The notes: generated by a model from the letters alone, not told the origin. A DNA stretch of 20,315 nt from Phoronis ovalis (GCA_028565635.1 JAOXYB010003457.1:1-20315); one strand, 5' to 3'; numbered from the stretch's first letter, positions 9,443-19,515 are shown. Translations and numbers: made by a program.

Positions 9443-9600
9443 ATGGTGGTGTTTCTATTACAAAAATGCTCGACTGTCATTAAGCGAATCCTTTATCCCC
9501 GTTTATCGGATCGCCTAACAGTCTTGAATCGGTCAAGTGCATTCACAAGTGCTCGCCATGAAGTATTCGGTGATAAAATGCGGCTCTGGTGTCAGGACAT
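9443..9600 (+). CDS. Possible first coding exon, mitochondrial-type N terminus
   Basis: ATG 9443-9445 sits in a strong Kozak context (aaaATGG) and opens 52 codons plus two bases up to a strong donor, AT|GTAAGT, at 9601. The product begins MVVFLLQKCSTVIKRILYPR and is basic, Ser/Thr-rich and free of acidic residues until Asp23, like a mitochondrial targeting peptide; it ends HEVFGDKMRLWCQD. The exon is CpG-richer than its surroundings. I do not recognise the protein. A phase-compatible acceptor at about 10459 opens a 30-codon frame, giving a protein of about 83 aa, but that join is speculative. It could also be the 5' part of a pseudogene. Confidence 0.4.
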
Positions 9601-11163
9601 GTAAGTAAACTGATTCATAACCATAGATAACACTGGGAATACCAACGTTAAATATATTTTAGTTTCATAAAACACGTAAATATCGTATTTGACGCTATAT
9701 ATTTTGGCTTGTGTAGTGGAGAAAAATATACCAACATCGACGGACATTAATACCGCATATGTTGTGTTATCTGTCGCGTAGCAACGTCAAATATGGCATT
9801 TACGATATATACAATAAGAACATGTACCCTTAACAATTTTAAGCATCCTCTGCTCACGGAACGCTTATCGCATGGTGTCAGCATTGGCTGCAGAATTGGT
9901 GATGCTTATAACACATTATTAGGATATGAAATGAACGGTGTTGACGAGCTAGTTGTTGCAACAGTAATTTTACCCATGGAAGGAAAATACATCACAAGGA
10001 TTTCTTGTATAATTCAGTTAAAAATGATCATAGTGTTTTACAAATAACACCAATATGAACGCACGTGTATATTGCATTACAATCTGGACACTGCCACAAT
10101 ATCTTTTAAGGCAAAATATTATATAACACGTTTTAATATTTTTTTTTTCACTCCTATTTTTCTGTCAGACTAATCGACAATAACACGTTTGATTGGTGTT
10201 AACATCTACAGTGGAACGTAGCCTACAATTTGGGAAGCAAAGAAGACACTGCATGGATACTGCAATAGTTCAAACAAATATACACATCTACATTGTAAAA
10301 ATGAACTTAATAATAAAATAACATGATAACATCTTTAAATACATGACATTTAATTATCTCATCTAAAACAAAAAAAATCTTAAAAATTTAAAAATTATAT
10401 AGTAATTGAAACTATTTCTAAATAATATCAGATATCACAGATTTGCTTTTTTTTTTACCTTAGTCTTCCGACTTTATTTGTGAAAAGATGGCGTTGTGTG
10501 GGTGAACAGGGAAATGTATTTTTAGCACTAATGAAAACAAATGCATTTACGCAATGAATAATTGTTAGAAATATTTCAAACTATAACATGTGACCTTATT
10601 CTTATAGTTGAATTGCTTTAGAGGATAGTAGTATAACATTACTGTCGGTGAATCGTGTTCAACATTACCGTATATTAAAAATACGCAAAATAGTTATTTT
10701 ATAACTGAAATTATTTAAAAATTCTAATCTGTATATAAAATATTTAAACACAAAACCTGTGGAATATTAAGTAAATCGCAACTGATTTAATAATAAATAT
10801 TCATTTACGTAACAGCAAAAACACACTGATGTGTTTATTACAAATCATGGGAAAGTCACCGTGCTGTGTGTTAGGCAGTTGCCAATTACCTGTATTTGTC
10901 GCTACCTCTATAATTGTATACATTATTAATTATAAAAACGTTGTTTTAATAATAATTATGAAGGTTCGCTCAAAGGATCGATAAAATGTAACTGTGTTTG
11001 TTAAAGCGGCGAGCGATGACGATATCTTTTTTCTAGCTCCTTTGAGTTTTAAATGATAACAATATATTTTCGTATTTTGGTAGGCAACAACGTTGTATCG
11101 ATCGTTAAGAAGCATTTCATCCGCGAACACTGCCATCACAGGTTACAATTAATCTATTACACA
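9601..11163. other. Intergenic DNA between the orphan exon and the WDR86 stop
   Basis: AT-rich sequence that includes the probable 3' UTR of WDR86 (upper part). A + strand frame at 9793-10047 has a moderately protein-like middle, but no good acceptor in a phase that fits the exon at 9443. Strong acceptor-like sites occur near 10168 and 10459 on the + strand. Confidence 0.4.
10834..10839 (-). terminator. WDR86 poly(A) signal candidate
   Basis: The + strand TTTATT is AATAAA on the coding strand, about 325 bases past the WDR86 stop. Another AATAAA on the same strand lies at 10473-10478. Either could be used. Confidence 0.4.
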
Positions 11164-11484
11164 CTACACCAAATCGAGACTGTCCTTCCCATTCGCCACC
11201 CCGTTACCTTTGTACCCATTTAGGACGCCATTAGTATGTACTCCATTTGCGTTTCCATTTGTTTGTCCATTTCCCACATGTTCATCTTCAATCATTATTT
11301 TAGTTTGTCCATTCACCCCATTTTGATCTACACCACTAAGTTTTTCAATTTCCTTCTTTTGAGCTGATTGCTTATCATTTTCTTCATCTTCCCGCCCAAA
11401 TGTGACGTCATCTTTAATGCCCGTTATGTCCCACACGCGCACTGTGGCATCATGGGAACCGGTAAAAAGTTTTCCATCTACAAT
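11164..11484 (-). CDS. WDR86 last exon: end of repeat 8 and Asn-Gly tail
   Basis: It encodes residues 336-441 and the TAG stop, starting in phase 0. IVDGKLFTGSHDATVRVWD closes the propeller. A charged linker (GREDEENDKQSAQKKEIEK) leads to a tail with nine Asn-Gly pairs. The last residues, DSLDLV, would fit a class III PDZ ligand, though that is only a pattern match. Confidence 0.92.
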   Translation of the reverse strand: MVDGKLFTGSHDATVRVWDITGIKDDVTFGREDEENDKQSAQKKEIEKLSGVDQNGVNGQTKIMIEDEHVGNGQTNGNANGVHTNGVLNGYKGNGVANGKDSLDLV

Positions 11485-14400
11485 CTATAAATGTAGAATG
11501 AACAAGAAATAAAATAAACATTAATAAAAATGTTCTAAATTAGGTATTATGTCCTTTATTAACTACCTAATATGAGCTGATTAATAAATAATAAAGCAAT
11601 AACATATTGTTTGCAATCGAATTTACGGTGTTAGAGTTGGAGTTTACCAAGTACCTGAATTCAGAAGTAGACTGTAATTTATGTACTTTTTACATTTGAC
11701 AGCTCGTGTTGATTTGATAGTGTTTTATATATGCCTCCATGAATAAGATATGAATTTGTAATTTAGAAGTTATTTAAAATAAATGGAATTTCTCTAATTA
11801 CCGATCAATAGTTTCTTCATTACATATTCCAAGTTTTAGACTAACAATATTTCTATACGCCTGACAACTATTATATTATCCGCCTTTGTGGAACATTTTT
11901 TTTATATGATATGATTTATAAATTCAAAGACACGTATGTGTAAGGGTTGTGGAAGAATTGAGTTTTGTATTTGAAACTATTAAATTTCAAGAAATTGTCA
12001 TTTTGCATGCAGTTTTCACATATGCATAAGCTAGGTATACAGATATCTAAACTGCATCTATGCTATCTCAGCTTGTTGTTCACGCAATTTTACGTAATTC
12101 AATTCACATACTGCATGCTCATCTTCTTTCATAAATTTTACAAATACAAAACTCAAAGCACAGAAATTTGAACTATATGCTATTAGGGTAATTCTACCTA
12201 ATTTCAAGAAATATGCTCACTCACATACAATGTTCAAACAATTTATACAATTTAATATACAAAAGCAGGTACACAAATCCAGTAGCATGCATGCACGTAA
12301 ACCGTTAGCTGGTATATTGCCGTTCAAAAGATTTTGTAGGAAGAAAAGTTAGACTTTTTTTTATCGCATTAAGAACATCGCCGGATCGATCGAAAACCAA
12401 CATGCCAAATTTCAAAGATACATACAGAATATTGAAATAAGCCGCCGTACGTTTTTGTGTGGCTGTAGTACATGGAAAATTTATGCGTGCTCGGGTTAGC
12501 AAAACCAGAAAATTACATTGTATTTATTACAGAAAAGTTTCCGTATAACACTAGCTGAGGTTGAGATATTGCCGAGTTTAAAGCTGAGGCATTGACAAAG
12601 AAAACTACTATAGAGTTTTCACAGTCCCATTAAAAAAGTTCATGAAAACAAAACTAAAAAAATAATATGCTTTTTAACATTTACCGCGTAATGCAAAATG
12701 CTATCCTAGATCTAATGAACGATGTACTAAACATATCACAGGATACATATAATAGGACAATGATGTACAGTCAACACGAACACATAAAGCTTAGAGGAAC
12801 CGGGGGTGGAAACCCATGCCTCGTGCAGTGCAATGTTGCAGATACCTATGTTGAAAGGCGGGATTTTAGAAAGTTTAAAAGCGTATTCAAATTTACAGGT
12901 ACGCAAACTAAGCTTACGGTAATAAGCAACAGTGACGATATTTAATTACGCCATAACCGTTTATACCTGCAGTGAGTTGACAGCAAGTTCATGACCTTTA
13001 AACGTTCTCTTCAGTGCCCCACTCTTTGAATCGTAACATCGGCATATGGCATCCCCACAACCCGTAAAAACTAAGTTAAATGAAAGTAGAAAACATATGA
13101 AAAGATCTGTGATAGAGAGCAGTTGTCCAAACAGTAAGTGCTCGTGTTTGGAAATTCACAAACTGAATTCAAACTAATTCCAAGTTACATTGATTGGTTA
13201 TTTTTATTAAACATAAAATGTTTTCTCGATAAAGCTAAGGTGAGCTAATATTTATTTTTTCAAATATGATATATCCATGTAAATACAACATGTAGATATA
13301 TAGCACATATAGAGATTTATATTTTAATTAGCGGTCTCGTCTGAGCGTTTTAAAAGGAACACCTTAGAAATCCTGTGCCATTTATATTTTCAACGTAACT
13401 TGAAATTACTTTTGAATAGCCATAAATGGTGCTACCAGGAAATATAAGAACAAGTCAGAACACATCTATAATCATGAAATTGACCTGCAAACAATTAACT
13501 CCAGTTTCGTGTCCTTTAAATGTTCTTTTAATGGTGCCAGATTTGGCATCAAAAACTCGTGCAAGACCATCTCCACTGCCTGATACAACTGAAACATGAT
13601 TTCGGTTATACATAAAGCGATTCAAAAACTATGTAGTAGGACATGATTCAGTGCTATACAATTATTTTTACGTGTATTTTTATATACGCCGTACATTCGC
13701 TTACATTTTTAAAATACACATGCTGCTATATTTTTTAAAAATTAACTGCAAACAAATTAGTGAAGATTCAACGTTCAAGAAACAGATCATAATTAGCTCA
13801 ACGTTCAACAAACAGATCCTATAAACTGTTATGATAATTATATTCTGTTTTGTGATTTTGTTAAGTCTGGCGTATACATGCCTAAACCGGCAGGATCAAC
13901 AAAATTTGCAACCATTGCGTAAGCAATAAGTCGACTTGGAAATGTCGCTATTTCCTATTATGCGCCACATTAATTTAAACGAGTGATTTTTTTTGCATTT
14001 CATAACCCCACGCTACATGTAAAATTGCAGAAAATTTATTTACATGTTGTAAGGGAGAAAGTGAAAACACCCAAAAAACTTTGATATATATAATGCTTCA
14101 TACACGTTCGAATCTCGTCGGATACCGTTGGACCACACATATGTACACCTGGCTTTAGGGGGTGTACCTAACCAAACGGGTGTCGATTTATATCCGATTC
14201 GTCGATGAAGCTCCATTAAAATATTTGTGAATGGTCAAAGCCTTTCACATAATAAATACAATAATTATAAACAAAAGAGCGTCTTGTCCTTCTTCATACG
14301 CACCTGTCGAATCACACTGTAATACACTTGCACTGTGTATTAAAACTATTAAAAGGTTTTTACATGGCCCAAAATAGCCGTTATATTATTTCACTAAAAA

Positions 14401-17400
14401 CCCTATCTACATAATACTTACTTAGTCCTTCGTGGAATTTGATAACACTAACACTGTGTTTATGTCCTTTGTACGTCCTTGTACAATCTCCAAATTCTGC
14501 CACCCATGACCTCCCTGTATGGTCGGAGCTACCAGAATAGATAATTTTATTCACAACCTAAAACAAACCAAAAGTACAGAACATTTTAATTGCATGTTGT
14601 ACATTTTTTTAAAAACTGATTTTTCACACCTGCTTTCATTGTCAAGTGATTGGATGATTTGCTGTAACAAACTGTATGATCATGAAACATGGACTGATGA
14701 CGTGAGGAGCAGCGAGGCCCTATGCTTATTACCCGCCGCTAATTAACCTTACTGAAGAAGAAAACTGCTAAATGACAAAAGTTGAAGACGTAGTTCTGTG
14801 GGAATTAAACATGTTTTTCCGTTTTTCCAAAACAGGACAATTACAATGAAGTCCTGTGAAATTGCAACTGTACAGTTAAAACATGTAGTAAATGAAGTCG
14901 CAGTTCTGTACACCTACTGAGGATGAGAAGACTTTTCACCTTGGAGATAAAATATTATATATTCTGTAAAATGTATTTTCTTCTGCAAAAAAAATTGAAT
15001 CTTAAGGTGGCGAGAACCGTTTATTTCTTAGCTATCTTTGTTACAATGTACCTTTAAAACTATAGGCTAAAAGTATTATAATGTATACATTCTCTTTATA
15101 GTCAGTTTTTTATCTTTCAATCCGACTACATTTTGGTACAATGTGTTGCCATGGTAACGAAATTTCTGCCATTTACCGCAAAAACTACAGTTTTAACTTT
15201 ATAAGAATTTAACGTTTACACCTTGAAATTGTGTTTATGCACCTCTTTAATTACCAGTTTCAATAATCGAACGAAAAATCAAAAATATATTGCCGACGGC
15301 ATCATGCACATTGACTTTCTCATTTCCGAAATACGTAATATTGATGTTGCATTACATTTCGAAGTAAAAAATAAAGGTTTATGTAAATTTTGATATTTAT
15401 TGCACTATTGCAAAACCAAGTTATACTACCGCAGAGTAGTATCAGTGGAGCTACCTTAATCCGCGAATTCAAATTATTTTAGATAAACATATTAATTTGT
15501 TAAATGAATTATCTTTTTTTCAAGAACTACAGATGTTTGCGTACATAATTGCGTTATTAACCCCAGAAAAGAAATGTACCGCTAACTCGGATGGAACAGG
15601 TATCTTTCGAATAAAAGATATGACCTTGAACTTCTATACAACAAAAACCAATATTAGACATATCGCTTCGTTTTATGAAAACAATCAAAAGCAAAATAGA
15701 AATTGATTTTTAGTTAATTATAGCAAACGATATATAATAGTGACGGTACGTTTCCAAAATAACAGTCAATGTTTTTGTAACATATATTTATATAATATGT
15801 AAAGGTATTGATGTGTAAAAGCCTATCAACATTATTTATATTTGGCATTTACATATTCAGCATTGAGTGCTGGCACATAATTGTACCAGTAGCTCAAAAC
15901 TATAAACCTGTTTAAAACGGAAAATTTTAAAGTAATGAAGTAAAATATTGAACTTATCTCTAGTGTATGCACAATAAATCAATAAACTGCTATAAAATTT
16001 AAATGAGTTTCAAATGCTTGATGACGTATCCTGAGAAAATTGCAACTCGATCGTACTTTTTTTTTTTACTTTACTCTCACAAGCTCCCAACGTGCATGCT
16101 ACGAAAGTCCAAACTTATATAGTTTTTTTATTACAAACGTGTTTTCGAGAGTATTTCTATTTTCCTTGTTAACACAAAAATTGAATTTGTGTTTATTGTG
16201 GAGAACAAATAGTAAACCATTTCTTGTATACAAACATTTGCTAAATAAAATGCCAGACGTCGTTTGTAGATCTAACTACAAACGTAAACATTTAAGCTTT
16301 TAAAAATATTCAGAAAAAAAACTGCATTTTAAAATATTTAGTTCATTAATTTGCAATGTAACCTCAGGTTGCCATGCTTGTAAAATGACAGATCGCTGAC
16401 TAATATTATTTGTTAAATGATGTGTTTTACCAACACATTTTTCTCGACAGATCGATTCGTGTAAAATTACGAGTCACAACGTGAATGTACTTTAAAAGAC
16501 GTGATGACTGCAAATTAGCTTATAGAATAACGCATCCAATGTTTTATTTAAAATCACGTCAAGGAATTTTCAGTTAAATTTAGTGATGTATATAAAAGTT
16601 TTTTTTTACAGTATATTTAGTATGATCCTTGGCATAACAATAACCGCATAAATAAATTTGTCACACAAACGTACTAAGTATATGAGTTAGGTGCACTTTA
16701 GTTATATATATAAATTGGAATTAATGATGCAACAAATATTTTGCTAACGTCTAATAATTTAAAGCCGAATATTAAATTATGCCGTGTGTGATTGTCACAT
16801 TCTCACGCTAACTAATTTGCATGGAGTTGCTATAGCAAATAGCATACAAAAGTTAATTGAACCTCATAAATAAAACAGAAGTTCCTAGACCTCTGAATAC
16901 GAAATATAAATAATGTAACAATTTAAGAAGTAATCGAGTGCGTACTTCGTGCATGACGAGCGCACATAACATTGTTTTACTGTTACTGTGTAGACCTATC
17001 TCATGGGTATTCATAACATTGTTTTACTGTTACTGTATAGACCTATCTCATGGGTATTACATCAGTTGATAAACGCTCTATTTCATGTTTTTATAAAGTA
17101 GATGCAAACTACCAATCAATTATGTCACTACAAATAAAGTTTATCTGACTTTAAAAAATCAGGAAGCACAATTATAGGAAAAGAAATAATTGATTACGCG
17201 TATATTATACCTCATATCAAAAGAAAAAATCCTAAACGTATTTTTTTATTTTGAAAGATTTGCAATAATTTATATTGAATGTTTGCTTAGTTTGCATGTG
17301 TAGTATTAGGGGGACACTGGAACAGCCAAAGAGAATCGGATATTACATGCAGCCTCTGGGGTATTGTTAGTGTTTTCATATGTAATTAGGTGTGTATCCC

Positions 17401-19030
17401 ATTTTTTGAAATAACAAAAACGTGGGCGACTTTGCATTACATATTAACATGATTTAAGTTGATGCCCAACCTTGCATACAAGATATTAACTTAAAGCGAT
17501 GTTCAACATTGATGCCATGTTTTTCATTAAAAGCCATAAAACATCTACATACATGGTAAATGAAAATTTTAAGAAATATAGTTTTTAATAACAAGGTGCT
17601 AAAAAAGGGACATTATTATTTAATGCACTGCATAGGCAATACTTTAAATTTTCAGTTCTGCATTATATATAACCATTCTTTCGATTCGTCAACTGTTTTT
17701 ATACAAGTTAGATGTGAAATTACCAGTTGGTTTGTGCGCATAGTGTTAATTATAATTATGTATGAAGTTAACTTGATTAGTTTTTCACAACCACACATCA
17801 GTGGCCAACATTTCTATGGTCCGTAATTAAACAAAATATTTCTCTTTGTTGTAAAACAATAGCACCACAAGCTATGCAAAGTTTTCATTGTATGGTATCG
17901 AACTGTAGTGGCAACTGAATACACAAAATGTGACAACAATTAATTCCCGGGGACATGAAAAATTAGAAAACTATATTGATAATGCCTTAAAAATTACGTC
18001 ATTAACAAAATTACTTGTCAAGTAAAAACGCGTCATATAGCAATCCCTACCCATGTAACTTCAAAATAACACCATTAATAGCGATAATCTTAATCTGCAA
18101 ATACATTATCAGTCGCGTGCAATTAAATGGAATAATCCAGTTTCTGCTTTTTTTTGTAAAAATCTCCTTTACCCTATAGATCTGAAGACGAACATTTTAT
18201 GATGTTACTCAATAGAGGGCCGTCCCGGGGCGTTCGTCCAGTATAGTATACAATCTGTTACTCACCTGCATACAAATAACAGCAGCTCCATGGCCTTCAA
18301 AAGTCTTCAGGCAATCGCCTTTAGCAGCATTCCAAGATTTCATAGTAAAATCTGCCGATCCGGTATATAATGTCTTTCCCGTTGGATCAGTACCCATACA
18401 AGTAACAGCTCCCTTATGTCCACGAAAAGTTACTAGTGTCTTTCCTGTTTCAAACGACCACGATCGGGCAGTGAAATCAGCTGAGCCGGTGATGAGTATG
18501 TCTTTATTGCCGTCAAAATCGAAAGATTCCGGTGTAACATTATCATCGTCAGCAGGTATAAATACTAACGGATAAACTCCTCTTTTGTGGCCACTAAATA
18601 CACGAATACACTCACCTGATTCAAAGTCCCAGCATCTAGCAGTACGGTCATAACTACTGCTGAATATAAAGTCCCCTGTACAAATTATACGATTAACTAA
18701 AGACAAATGACCTTCGTATACTAACAAACAATCGCACGTGCTTATGTCCCATTTGCGAATGGTTTTATCGGCGCTGCCAGTGATGACAAAGTTATCTTCA
18801 ATGAGAACACAGTTGATATAATCTTCGTGTCCTTGAAGTATTCCGATGCATTCACATTCTTCACTTTTTGTTGCCCACAGCCTTATTGTTTTATCTTCAC
18901 TTCCAGTGGCTAAGACAGAACCATCTTCGCTCAGGGCCATGCAGTTGACACCTCCTTCATGTTCTTGACATGTCTGTAATAGGAACGTCTTGTTTCTCGG
19001 ATTACCGTCTTTGGATCCGCAAAGTCCCAT
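11164..19030 (-). CDS. WDR86-type WD40 protein with mutually exclusive exons, 441 aa
   Basis: Exons in transcript order: 19030-18266, 14557-14422, then 13588-13485 or 13070-12967, then 11484-11164. Eight WD40 repeats follow a short N terminus, each with a GH near its start and a WD-like pair (WA, WD, WS, WN, WV, FD or YD, WD) at its end; repeat 4 has an acidic insertion, as in human WDR86. The order and spacing match WDR86 from the SSSYDRTAR core to the final SHD blade. Function in the family is poorly known; a protein-binding propeller is expected. I start at the ATG at 19030, not 19057: it has A at -3 and G at +4, and opens MGLCGSK, a myristoylation signal; human WDR86 also begins with a MGxxxS pattern. 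An in-frame TAA at 19078-19076 closes the frame upstream. The C-terminal tail is Asn-Gly rich. Confidence 0.93.
11485..12966 (-). other. WDR86 intron between exon 3b and the last exon
   Basis: A 1.48 kb GT-AG intron. Apart from the opposite-strand frame at 12667-12945 I see nothing in it. Confidence 0.7.
12667..12945 (+). pseudogene. Possible relic of a Myb/SANT-type transposon-linked protein
   Basis: A 92-codon frame lies inside a WDR86 intron on the opposite strand. Its middle reads EHIKLRGTGGGNPC, which resembles the R-G-T-G-G-G segment often found just after Myb/SANT-like domains in Harbinger-type transposon proteins and their relatives. No DNA-binding domain is visible upstream and the frame has no partner exons that I can find. 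It may be a small fragment of an old element or a chance frame. Confidence 0.2.
12967..13070 (-). CDS. WDR86 alternative exon 3b
   Basis: Also exactly 104 nt with the same phases as 3a. It encodes FTGCGDAICRCYDSKSG and FKGHELAVNSLQ. The acceptor has a clear pyrimidine tract ending TTAACTTAG; the donor is CAG|GTATAA. The FTG..DA..R pattern is closer to the single human WDR86 version than 3a is, so 3b may be the ancestral form. Confidence 0.9.
13071..13484 (-). other. WDR86 intron between exons 3a and 3b
   Basis: 414 bases, too long for steric blocking of splicing between the two exons. I searched it for a small exon that would restore the frame between 3a and 3b: no AG...GT pair yields the expected 16 nt, and the frame-compatible 22- and 46-nt options have poor donors and unrelated residues. 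Confidence 0.65.
13485..13588 (-). CDS. WDR86 alternative exon 3a
   Basis: 104 nt, starting in phase 1 and ending in phase 0. It encodes the end of repeat 7 (VSGSGDGLARVFDAKSG) and the start of repeat 8 (FKGHETGVNCLQ). The acceptor TGTTTCAG is good; the donor CAG|GTCAAT is weak at +3. It is 20 of 34 residues identical to exon 3b and cannot be joined to it in frame. Confidence 0.9.
13768..13818 (+). repeat. Direct repeat, 21 bases, period 30
   Basis: Copies at 13768-13788 and 13798-13818 differ at one base (tcaacgttcaagaaacag against tcaacgttcaacaaacag, both followed by atc). They lie in the intron just upstream of alternative exon 3a. Confidence 0.85.
14143..14167. repeat. Short hairpin
   Basis: GTACACC (14143-14149) and GGTGTAC (14161-14167) pair perfectly around an 11-base loop, within the intron upstream of exon 3a. 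The function, if any, is unknown. Confidence 0.4.
14422..14557 (-). CDS. WDR86 exon 2: end of repeat 6, start of repeat 7
   Basis: It encodes residues 256-300 plus the first base of codon 301 (phase 1 end). It carries IYSGSSDHTGRSW and then GHKHSVSVIKFHEGL. The acceptor TTTTAG and donor A|GTAAGT are good. The phase 1 end fits the 5' end of either alternative exon. Confidence 0.93.
15145..15158. promoter_or_regulatory. X-box (RFX-type) palindrome in WDR86 intron 1
   Basis: GTTGCCATGGTAAC matches the RFX consensus GTNRCC-N(0-3)-RGYAAC without a mismatch, and also the nematode DAF-19 consensus RYYNYYATRRNRAC. RFX factors control ciliary genes in animals. It lies about 3.1 kb inside intron 1, far from the start. 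Confidence 0.5.
16965..17058 (+). repeat. 47-bp tandem duplication
   Basis: Two adjacent 47-base copies (16965-17011 and 17012-17058) differ at a single base (gtgtag against gtatag). Such near-identity indicates a recent duplication, in WDR86 intron 1. Confidence 0.95.
18266..19030 (-). CDS. WDR86 exon 1: myristoylation signal, repeats 1-5 and start of 6
   Basis: It encodes residues 1-255 and ends in phase 0 at the donor CAG|GTGAGT. Repeat cores visible include LATGSEDKTIRLW, VITGSADKTIRKWD, FSSSYDRTARCWD, ITGSADFTARSW and YTGSADFTMKSW. The single large exon holding five repeats contrasts with the small exons downstream. A weaker upstream ATG at 19057 would add nine residues. Confidence 0.94.
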
Positions 19031-19187
19031 TTTTTTCAGAAGTTTTTCAAAAGGCATATAGGTAAAAATGTAACGTTACCATTTAAAGGAGAAAATTAGA
19101 TACAGCACCTTGTTCTTAGCAGTACAACAACACACAACTTTTCCTCTTTTTAACTTGCTATTATTGGCAACAATCCTTTTCCAATCT

Positions 19188-19217
19188 GTTTAAATAGTGT
19201 TTAAATAGTGTTTAAAT
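19188..19217 (+). repeat. 11-base tandem repeat, 2.7 copies
   Basis: GTTTAAATAGT occurs twice in a row (19188-19198, 19199-19209), followed by a partial third copy. It lies about 160 bases upstream of the WDR86 start. Confidence 0.85.
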
Positions 19218-19507
19218 TTGAACTTTACAGGCAAATTCAAAATGGCGTCTGAAGTCTACCGATGAGATTGCAATATATATATCTAAAATGTAGAGAGCAT
19301 ATAACGAATAAGCGTATCTCTTCGTTAATAATTGATTATTCCACATAAAAATAGTCTTCTCATTTTTTGCGACTCCTCGAAGATGATTAATTCAAAAATT
19401 CACATTTTGATTTGTATTCATTGCCTGCTTTATTTGTTCAACTCTTATTCGAAACTTTTCTTGAGAAGATTTCATGCAAAAGTCGATGTTTAAGTTTTCC
19501 TTAATAA

Positions 19508-19515
19508 TCACGTGA
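19508..19515. promoter_or_regulatory. Extended E-box TCACGTGA
   Basis: On the coding strand this reads GTCACGTGAT, one base from the CLEAR consensus GTCACGTGAC bound by MiT/TFE factors. It lies about 480 bases upstream of the WDR86 start; no function is proven. Confidence 0.3.

Larger units (their letters stand above)
13589..14421 (-). other. WDR86 intron between exons 2 and 3a
   Basis: 833 bases. It contains a pair of near-identical 21-base repeats (13768-13818) and a 7-bp hairpin (14143-14167). No coding frame is seen. Confidence 0.65.
14558..18265 (-). other. WDR86 intron 1 (3.7 kb)
   Basis: The largest intron. It holds an X-box palindrome at 15145 and a 47-bp tandem duplication at 16965. 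Several AT-rich open frames occur on the + strand (for example 15497-15706, 16040-16303, 17560-17826), with no domain or splice-site support. Confidence 0.6.

Noticed and set aside
9793-10047. 84-codon + strand frame with a protein-like middle
   Set aside because: No acceptor in the phase needed to join the exon at 9443 and no recognisable domain; the end turns into AT-rich low-information sequence.
13071-13484. A small exon joining 3a and 3b in frame (a nine-repeat WDR86)
   Set aside because: I listed the AG...GT pairs on the coding strand. None gives the 16 nt expected by comparison with the other repeats; a 22-nt option (HHLWLFK) and a 46-nt option have poor donors and unrelated residues. 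Mutually exclusive use explains the phases without extra exons.
14103-14120. tRNA T-arm-like GTTCGAATC
   Set aside because: The flanking bases do not form a 5-bp stem and no matching A and B box arrangement or acceptor stem is present.
15423-15442. 7-bp hairpin ATACTAC / GTAGTAT
   Set aside because: A stem of this length is expected by chance in 20 kb of AT-rich DNA and has no context.
17560-17826. 88-codon + strand frame in WDR86 intron 1
   Set aside because: AT-driven composition, opposite strand to the host gene, with no motif, splice site or poly(A) support.
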